Below the pieces are notes generated by a model that did no database searches, was not told the origin of the DNA, and worked only from the letters and a program-made list of their open reading frames with translations. Position numbers and translations under genes: made by a program. From Trichobilharzia regenti (Eukaryota; Platyhelminthes; Trematoda; Strigeidida; Schistosomatidae): 64,000 bases of DNA. Each line of letters begins with the position of its first letter. Position 1 is the stretch's first letter. Of the stretch, positions 1-9,565 are shown piece after piece. The DNA lies in assembly GCA_944472135.2 (NCBI GenBank), contig OX235270.1, positions 76,083,168-76,147,167 on the forward strand, written 5' to 3'.

Positions 1-310
1 CATCACAGTGTGTGCTGTTAGAATAATAATAATTATAGTCCTCACGCAAAGCATAGGATGTTTGTTGTTTCGGTAAAACACTTGACAAATTAGTGGCAGC
101 GGGATCGGCATAAATGGGCAGAATGCTCAGTTCATTTGAATGCCGAAAGTTTTGGAAACTGGTGACGAGTGGATTCTCATCACGTAGGGGAAGAGACGCA
201 GGGATATTTGTCAATGCATAGTGAGGTTTCCAGCGTCGTAAAGAATACGACGAAGGATTTTGAGCTGCTATTTCGAAACGTGTACTTGCTATAACATTAG
301 AGGAGTTGTA
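1..310 (-). CDS. Possible further exon of the MASK-like gene, open to the left edge
   Basis: On the minus strand one frame is open from about 310 to the edge (over 100 codons; the other two frames contain stops). It encodes polar, Ser/Asn/Tyr-rich sequence such as SLRRWKPHYALTNIP. Two candidate acceptors (…GAAG at 311 and …TATAG at 289) precede it; the first would join exon 13 in phase 0. No homology is recognised, and the conserved segment that normally follows cluster 2 was not found between here and exon 13, so assignment is tentative. Confidence 0.42.
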
Positions 311-1121
311 CTTCGTTAGATACAGATAATGTGTCATTTAGCTAGGGCACAGGTAAGAATATCCGACTATTTACAATCCACTGGCTAACGCATGCTGTTG
401 AAATGACCTGCCCAGGTTAGACGCATGAAAACTGATTTATTTGTCTCAGTACTAGATGATCACACGACATAACCCAATAGTATTTAGGCAAAACCATACA
501 AAAGACATAAACTAATATGCAGAGTAAATATTTGTCGTAATTTGATTCGTTTAGAGAGCATACGCATTTCATTGGAGAATATGTAGACCAATGACAGTGT
601 GGGGCTAGAACATGTGATATAAAAAGTTTAAACAGACCGACCTCAAGGTGACAGAGTTAAGTGGACAAGGCGATGTCACATGAAACACGTCATCATATCC
701 ATAGTTAAAAATGCAGACATGCAATCAAGGTTAAGCGAATTTGATAGGATAATTCCCAAATCGAAATGCGTGGGTGGTAAGTAATGAGATGGGAAGAAAT
801 GAAAACAATATATAATTATAGGTGTGGAGTAAATGGGAGTGAGTTGCACTGTCCTTTATGGTGTGCGCCATTAATCTCGATAAAAGTTTCAGAATTTGGT
901 TTGGATTACGTTATTATCTAATCAGAATGTGTGAACGTGCTGACTGACAGTGACGAGAAGTAGTGGTCGAAAAAGCAACTGCAGGCATAAAACCACGCAT
1001 AAATAACACAAAAGATGGAAAAATTTCCGAAGTAGGGGATTCACAGATGAATTATCAAACTGTACAGAATATTAATAGATAAAATTACATGCAATTAAGA
1101 AACAAACGTCGCAATGCTTAC
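311..1121. other. Intron or unassigned sequence
   Basis: Follows the GTAAGC donor of exon 13. I looked for the conserved post-ankyrin segment of the family and did not find it. No repeat or RNA gene recognised. Confidence 0.4.
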
Positions 1122-1321
1122 CTTATCTGTTACAGCCGTTTTGATATGTCTTGTGCAATCTTTATCAGATGGAAACTGGGTCACGTATTGTACCAACATT
1201 CGCACCACATTAATATGGCCTTTACGAAAGGCCGCCATTAAACAACTGACTTTTCTATTGTCTTGGCTATTAACATCTGCATTGTACTGGATGAGACTTT
1301 GGACGACCTCAACGTGACCAC
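1122..1321 (-). CDS. MASK-like exon 13 (end of cluster 2)
   Basis: Encodes GGHVEVVQSLIQYNADVNSQ through CLMAAFRKGHINVVRML to QFPSDKDCTRHIKTAVTDK, followed by GTAAGC. It matches the end of ANKHD1 cluster 2. Confidence 0.94.
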
Positions 1322-4300
1322 CTAATAAACAAATAGCGATATTTAAAAAATCTCAGGCCAAACACAAAAATGCACATACACACACAGCAAAATGATCTGC
1401 GGGTGGTTAAATAAAGAAATATATATTTTTAAATGATAGGGGTGACTTACCATTAGAAGCTAGCCATAATGGCGTAGCACCCTTTTTATTTCGTGCTTCG
1501 ACGACTGCACCTCTACAAATTAAAAGAAAAACATTATACTACTTCGATCTATAAGTAGGTATTTTTTGAAAATACATTTAATGAAACTAAGTTTTTCAAA
1601 TCATTCAGTGTAAATTCATATGAAGCGTCGTTTCCCAACTATTTTCATCAATTCAAATTGATTAAATTCGTGAACTACTGACATTATGTTACTACAATAA
1701 GAGAAGTACAAATAACTAGCAAGAATAGTTTGCAACTTACTTTTCCAAAAGTAGATTGACGAATTTAGCATTTCCTTTATCGGCAGCAATAGTAAGAGCT
1801 GTGTCTCGAGAACTTGGCACTGGTGATGCATTGACGTCAGCACCATGGTCCAACAAAATCCTCCCAACGTCCACATAGTCACCAGATGCAGCTTCCATTA
1901 AGGGTGTAAGACCAGTTTTTGCACGATGTTCTATATTAGCCTTACGTTCAACCAACAGCTGCACTACTTCATAGCGACCCTGGAAACATGCTAGAGTTAA
2001 AGCAGTGTTACGGTTAGTTTCAATATGGGCATTTATATCCGACCCATGTTCAAGAAGTAAACGGACTGCTGCAGTGTGCCCATTCATGGACGCCAACATA
2101 AGAGGAGATATGCCAAGCTTCGATCCAGTTCTTGAGTTTATTTCAGCACCATGTCGTAAAAGCAATTGAATAACCTCAACAAATCCTCCAGAGGCAGCTA
2201 AACTCAGTGGGGTGTAGTCAGATATATTCCGATGTTCTTTGTTAGCACCACGATTTAATAATTCTTCGACAATCTTTAAAGTAAAAGGCAGAAAAGTAAA
2301 AACTAGAAATACCTCACGTAATGCCATAAATATCCTATAGACTAAGCTAATGAAGCATTCATAATTCTCCTTAATATTATAATTTTAAGTGCATATTGCC
2401 CTACGAAAACGTAAGGTCTTTGGTAGTTTACAAAGAATATTAGTATTAAGACCTTTTAAACGTCACAATGAACAGTGGATTGCGCTAGATTGAAATATGT
2501 ATTCTACTGAAATTGTTTTAAAGTTTTCAGTTAGACTAATTTCCACTCTGTACTTGAAGATTTTTCCTGTAGAATATTTGCAAAATACTTAGCTTTATAC
2601 ATTCAGAAATACATACTTCACAATAAAAAAATTAAAAAACTAACCTCTAATTTTCCGTGAGAACACGCAATGGACAAAGCTGTATCCTTTGTACGATCTA
2701 CTTGTGCCTCTATGTCTGCACCATATTCCAGTAACAATGCAACGACTGCACGTTGATTAGCACACACTGCTGTATGAAGAGGTGTATGTGACTTTTTGTC
2801 ACGATGCTCTTTATCGGCTCCACGTTCAAGCAATAAACGGACAAGATCAACAAATCCCCCACTACATGCTAGTGTAAGGGCAGTTTCCATACTGGATTCA
2901 ATACATGCATTAACATCTATTAAAGATGGCACATGCAAAGGAGTCAGTACTGGTAAATTGTTGGAAGCAACGGCAGCCATATTATTTGGTGACAAACTAT
3001 GATTAGTCACAGAAGCACCGCAAGTCGACAATGTAGATTGAGGTCCCACAGGCAACACTCTACTTCCAGTACCTGGTAGTAATGTTGAATGTCCAGAGTG
3101 TTGAGCCGCAACTGGAACCGAGGGGTTGAATGCCATAGTTCCTGTTTGGTTCGCCATTAAACTATCTATGGAAAGACTGGACGGTTGCTGGGGGACATGA
3201 AGCAAATTAGTAGAGCTGACCAAATTATCGCCACAGGTTGAAACATTCATTGGATGGTGATGATGGTGATGGTGGTGGTGATGATGATGAACATTGTTAT
3301 GAACACCAATATGACTTAAATTGGCTACTGAAGCTGAGGTTGCTGCTGCATCAAATGCGCAGGCAAAATGTGATCCAGGATGCTATAAGTATTTTAAATG
3401 AAGAATAAACAATGTTAAGCTTTAAAACAAGTGAATAGTTCAATAAAAAATTTTTTCTTGCAAACTAATATGATACTGATGTGATGACACACGCTTTGAA
3501 ATAGGTAGCGACTGAGTAAGAGTGATGTTAGAGGCTGTACATCATTTAATAGTTGTAAATGTATATTACAACTGTGATTTATTAAGCAATGTATAGACGA
3601 ATGCCTGAACAATTATTCAAGCCGCAAAAGTAAATGTCGACATTTTCTTTGAGGTCAAATCACTAAGGGAAAGGTTGAGTGTGACAACTCTCAATTGATT
3701 AAACAAACACAGGTCAACTGCTCAATGTGCTAGAAGCATATAACAAGCCAAACAGATTGGAAATGTTGGAGATAGGGTATATCAGAATTACACCAAAAAT
3801 AGATGCTAAATCTACCAGTAGACTATTAGAAAATGTACCAGATATATTAATGAGATAGCTACTCAAACAATAACACGAATAACCTATAATCACATCTGAT
3901 TGGGGAATAACTACGAATGGAAAAGCAATGCGATTGTACGATACAGTTGAAGTTTATGTTTAGAATCATAACAAAGACAGCACTTATACTTACGTGGTAG
4001 TGACGATAACATGTCAGCATGTCAGGATTTAAGCCAGCTTCATGCATGACAGATTGTGATGTTGGAAGACCAACAGCATCTACCAAGTTGCTTAGATAGG
4101 AAGAATCAATGCAAGATTCTAGGATATCAGATGCTTTATCCAATCCATAATCGCAAGAATTTAGTGCTGGCAAAACAGATTCGACAGTTGTCGAGGTAGT
4201 TGTGTTAACGCGGCACAAAGAACTTGCAGCGTGAACAGAAGACAAAGAACATTCGGATGTTGATAGAGCAGAACATGATGAATGACACGAAGACATTATA

Positions 4301-7300
4301 GGTGTTATGTTTGCAGCAGTACCAAAGTTCTGATTATCGGAATCAGTAAGGTCTGGTTGATCACTAGTTGTTTTGTTGAATGACGTTCCGCACTCTGTGG
4401 AAAAAGGAAGTGTTTCTGCAAACTGTGAATCGCAAGTAGTTGAAAGAAGACCGGTCCATTGTGTGGTTTTCGATAAGACAGCGTCAACTGTAGAAGTATG
4501 AATGCATCTGGGTGAGAGATGGTCAATAATATCACAACCATTGGCGGGAAACGAAGAGTGAACATGACAGTGTGACTGCTGGTCAATTAGTTTGCTCAAT
4601 GCCAAAACAGCAGCATTAGTACTCATTGCTATCGCGGCTGCAGAAGAATCCACACTCACTCCATTTTGCTGACTGATAGCAGTGCGCGCTGCGCGAAGTG
4701 CACTAAAAGGACACATTACAGCTTCAAACCGTCTGATCAATTCATCCTTGTCTGCCTTCAAGTCAGGCATAAGTTCTTGGAATAGCGCCTTAACGAAAAA
4801 ATCAAAAAGCACATTAGAACATTCATAAAGTAAAAAGACAGACACTAAAGACTACTACCCAACTACAGCACAGTCAATACTAAAGAAAAATTACTTTAGT
4901 AAATAAAACGATGAAAACAAATACTTCAAATAATTCACTGGGGACTTACCAAAAGACCCGCACTGAAATCATCCGTCAAGTCAATCGAAGATCCAGCAAC
5001 CATTGACGAAGCACTGCTACCACTGCTAGTTGAACTACCTCCGCTAATACTGCCGATACTATTTGTCGTGCTAGATGACTGCCCTGTTCCACTGGCTCCT
5101 AAAGTTGCTTGAGTCAATACAGTATGGACACTGGTCATTCCTGTAACGGGGTTAACAGCAGCAGTGACAGAGGTGGTTTGAAAATTTAAATGTGCATTAT
5201 GAGCTGTAATCGAACAGTTTGAAGGTAAGGTGGTACACGATACATTAGTTGATACTGATGCTCCAGGGAGTATTTCGAAGGTATTACTGTTTGATAACAA
5301 AATCTGTTCATGCAGTGGTATAGATGTGTGGGTATGAGAATGAATAGCATTCGTTGGAGGACATATAAGCACAGGCGTATCCACTGCAAGTCAATCAATG
5401 TACGAAAATGACCATTAAGAGAAACATCATGATGATTACGTTAAAATTATAAGATCATGATTACACTGCTAATTAAAAAAGGATTGCAAAACTAATATTC
5501 AGAACATGATAGCCAGACACTATTTTAGATGTCTGTTGTTTTGTTGTTAGAACTCTGAAGCAATTTCTCGTTCATGACTACTAATTTCTCTCAGCAAGTG
5601 GTTTGAGAAACCTGACAAATCATTCATGCTATTGAGTACATTCTTTGATAGTACTGACTGAAAGATGTCCTCCATGGAAATTTACAAATTCACTATTAAT
5701 CTACTTACTAAGTATAAGTAGTTAGTCAATTTGTGTGAATATTAAAATATGGACTGTCTCATATCGATTGTTGATTTTTGGAGCCTTCGCGTAACGTGTG
5801 TTGCATGTTGAATTAATGCAAGTGTTAAATTTCCCACGCAAAAATGACCGTAAATGAACATAAACTACCACATATGCTTAGTTCATTTCAGTTTACGATA
5901 ATAAGTGGTTACAATTTACGGAACTTAAACGTAACTCAATCCATTGGAAGAATGTTGATAGGTGAATGGGAAGAAATTATAAAACAAAACCAGCTAGAGT
6001 AAATTCAAATGCAAACATCGCCTGTACAGTGTGACAAATACTAATAATAATTACAGTCTTAGAAATTATGTAGTGGTCTTCAACCCCCTCCAACTAATGA
6101 TTTTCGACACGTGATACACCACTAGTCAAGTATGTTGTGTTAATTATTAGACTACCATTATAATTAGACATTCAGCGAAGCCCTTAACTTTATATACTAC
6201 ATAGCAACTAATAACTCAGCGAGGCGTTTGGAGTAAACACAGGAGTCGGACAAGGGTGCTGGCTTATTATCACCAATGATATTCCTAATTGTGGTGAACT
6301 GACTGGATTATGCGTCAGACAGTGGGAAACGAGAAGACAGGAATATCCTGGACCGACACGAAGAACCAAGAAGACCTGGATTTCGCACGTGGATGATTCA
6401 TGTTTGATGTCACACAAAATCGAAGACTTACAAGCGAAAACCGACAAACTGATCGAAGAAGCAGCTGGCGAAGACAGGACTCCAGGTGAACATAGACAAG
6501 ACGGAGGGTATGAAAATAACCAACAAACAACAACAACAGCAGCAACATCCAGCGCCAATCACCATCAACGGGAGGGATTTGAAAGAGGTCACTTCATTCA
6601 CTTATCTAGGGAGCATTGTCTCAACTACAGGCAGTCGGAACGGACGAGGATGTCAAATCGAGAATCGGGAAGGCGAGAAACACATTCATCAACCTGAAAC
6701 CAATCTGGAAGTCGTCACTCAGCATCAACAACAAAATTCGGTCGAATTTTCAATACAAACGTCAAGTCAATTCTTTTATACGTATCAGAAACTTGGCGAG
6801 TCTCAAAATTATTTCGACAGGCTATTGCAGACCTTTATAAACAACTGTCTTCGCTGGCTCTATACTGAAGATCAGATGGCCGGGCCGGAAAGAATCACCA
6901 ACAAGAAACTATGGAAAGGAACAAACAAAACAAGAACCAATCGCCAACCAACAAATATGCAGGAGAAAGTGGAGATGGATTGGACACTGGCTGAGGAAGC
7001 CTCTGGGTGATATCGCACGTCAGGCCATTGCTCGAGTGGAACCAGGCCGAAAAGGAAGTGGCGAGTGGGACGTCAGTGCAAGGGTGACATGGAGGAGATC
7101 GTGTGAAGAGGAGTTGAAACAGTATGGACTAACATGGATGCAGGTGAAAAGTACAGCAAAACACAGAAGCAAGTGGAGACGTGCAGCTGAAGCCCTATGT
7201 TCCACTAGGAACCCAAGCGAACAATAATAATAATACCGTAGTATAAATGGTTGTCAAGTTTATTACTACTTTAAATAAGCGATTCGTAACATCTCGAAAA

Positions 7301-9523
7301 TATTCCGGGATGGAAATATGTAACTGCGCCGGTATGTAACTCTTTTTACCTTCTGATATATCGCGGAGCGCTAGTTACATTGAGCTACAACGTATATAGC
7401 ATTTTCCCTATAAACATCACTATCTTAACAACTGTCGGTTAATTATCCATCTTTCGTTGCAAACTGTATTACTTTTGGACTAACCCATCATATGACTGAC
7501 GTCAAAATATAGCTGAGGAAACGTTTGCCTAATAAAGTCAGGCTATAAAGCTATCTTCACCTCAAACGCTAAAATTCAAACCAAAAGAAACGATAGCAAA
7601 TATAATTATGAACTCCATGTCTTAGGATTGCAGCATAATACTGAGTCAATATGCGTTAGCAGCAATGCATTTACTCTTAAAACGAAAACAGGGACGACTG
7701 AGTAAAAGTATGTTGTCAACAGCGAAAAATTAAAATGTATTTTTTCCACGATGCAACAACCATTTTTGCTGTCTAAATTGTCTGTCTGAAATGTAGGATT
7801 TTAACATTAGGATTACTCAGATGTGCAAAAAATATCCACAATTATCAATAAAATATCGGGGATAAAATACCCAAGAACATACCTGAACTGGATGTAGATG
7901 AAGTTATTACATGTTGATGCTGTTGTTGCTGCTGATGTACTAAGGCAGCAGCTCCAGCTGCCCATCCGACAGCGTACGCATTAGCAAGAGCTGCATTTAT
8001 ATGAGTTGTAGGTTGACTTGACTTGTTTGAAGTAGGTAAGTTAGGTGATTGGAAAGATAACTGCTGATGTGAATGACAGGAGTGAGAATGAGTTTGATGT
8101 AGATGCGAATGAGATGGATCAAGACACACATCCACGCTGGCTACACCAGAAACAGCAATAGGTAAAGGCGGTGGTGGTGGTGGCATTATGACATTACCAG
8201 TCGGAGACACACCACTAACGAGTGACTGATATGCGGAGCGCTGATCATGAGAAAATGTGTGTTGTGTTTGCTGCTGATTCAAATTATTGGCAACAAGCTG
8301 AACAGAAGCATTAGGAAGCATCGATGATGGCTGACTAAGACACTTAGGGTAATCCAAAATAAGTCGCAGAACAGCTGGATTTCCAGAACGCGCGGCTTCA
8401 ATTAACATTGTAGAACCATCTCTTAGCTGATATTGTGGGTCAGCGCCATGTTGCAAAAGAAACTCGACCATCTAGGACAAAAAGGAATTAGTCATATGGA
8501 TCAGTTGTACATCAGACTTTTCAGAACATTTAATATCTTATTAATAGTAACTCTTAGGATTTCATCAAAATAACGTATAATCTTTAGTTATATGTTCAAA
8601 AGTCGAGTAACGTATTTCACAACAGATGACTCACCTTTGCATGCCCACCACTACAAGCTAATGATAAGGCGTTAGCGTCGTTTTGTGAAGTAGGTTGGTC
8701 AATAGCCACTCCACGTTCCAGAAACAATTGGACAACTTCCAAATGACCCGTTCTCGCAGCCTTCATTAAAGGAGTCCGTCCACCTTCTGTCATAGCTCCA
8801 AAAACAGCTCCCCAATCTAATAACTTTTCACACACTTTTACGTGTCCGTTCTCTGCTGCGTAATGAAGTGCTGTGTCTCCAGTTGCAGTGACCGCATTGA
8901 CCGCTGCACCACGTTCTAACAACCGACGGACAAGTTCCAGGTGTCCTTCTTGAGCAGCTTCCATCAAAGGGGTGGAACAACCAACCCCACCAACTTCGAT
9001 ATCAGCACCAGCATTTAACAGCATTTCACAAACCTCTATAAATCCACCACACGCCGCCAATGTAAGTGCAGTTTCTTGTGTCTCTTCCGTCCTTGAATTT
9101 ACATCAGCACCTAACACCGGTTAAGAAAACAATTTTAATCATACATATCACTAAAGATCAAAAATCGGTCTCTTCATTTTAAAGCATTGTTAGTGTATAC
9201 GATTATTTGTATGTTGTGTATTGGCTTTGGAACTATTAGCCATGGGAAACCGGGTTGGAATCTCAGTCAGACAATTTAGCCCATGCGACTAGTTCACATC
9301 ATTCTAACACATAAAGGTTGCCTCATAGACTGATATACGAAAAGTCTATTCTGGGAAATAGTTCCGCTTGATGAAATATCCAGATAACAAATATAGTAGT
9401 AGGAAAGACAAATCTGACTTTTTAAGAGTATCACGAGTATGAACGTGTAAGCCCACTTTTCAATAATGAATAATTAAAGTTTATTTATATTCCATGGTTA
9501 GAACAGCAGGGCAAATTTTGAGC

Positions 9524-9565
<42 letters not shown>

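Noticed and set aside
6389..7010. Three overlapping plus-strand frames as separate genes
   Set aside because: They are frame-shifted pieces and shadows of one RTE fragment; family motifs switch between frames.
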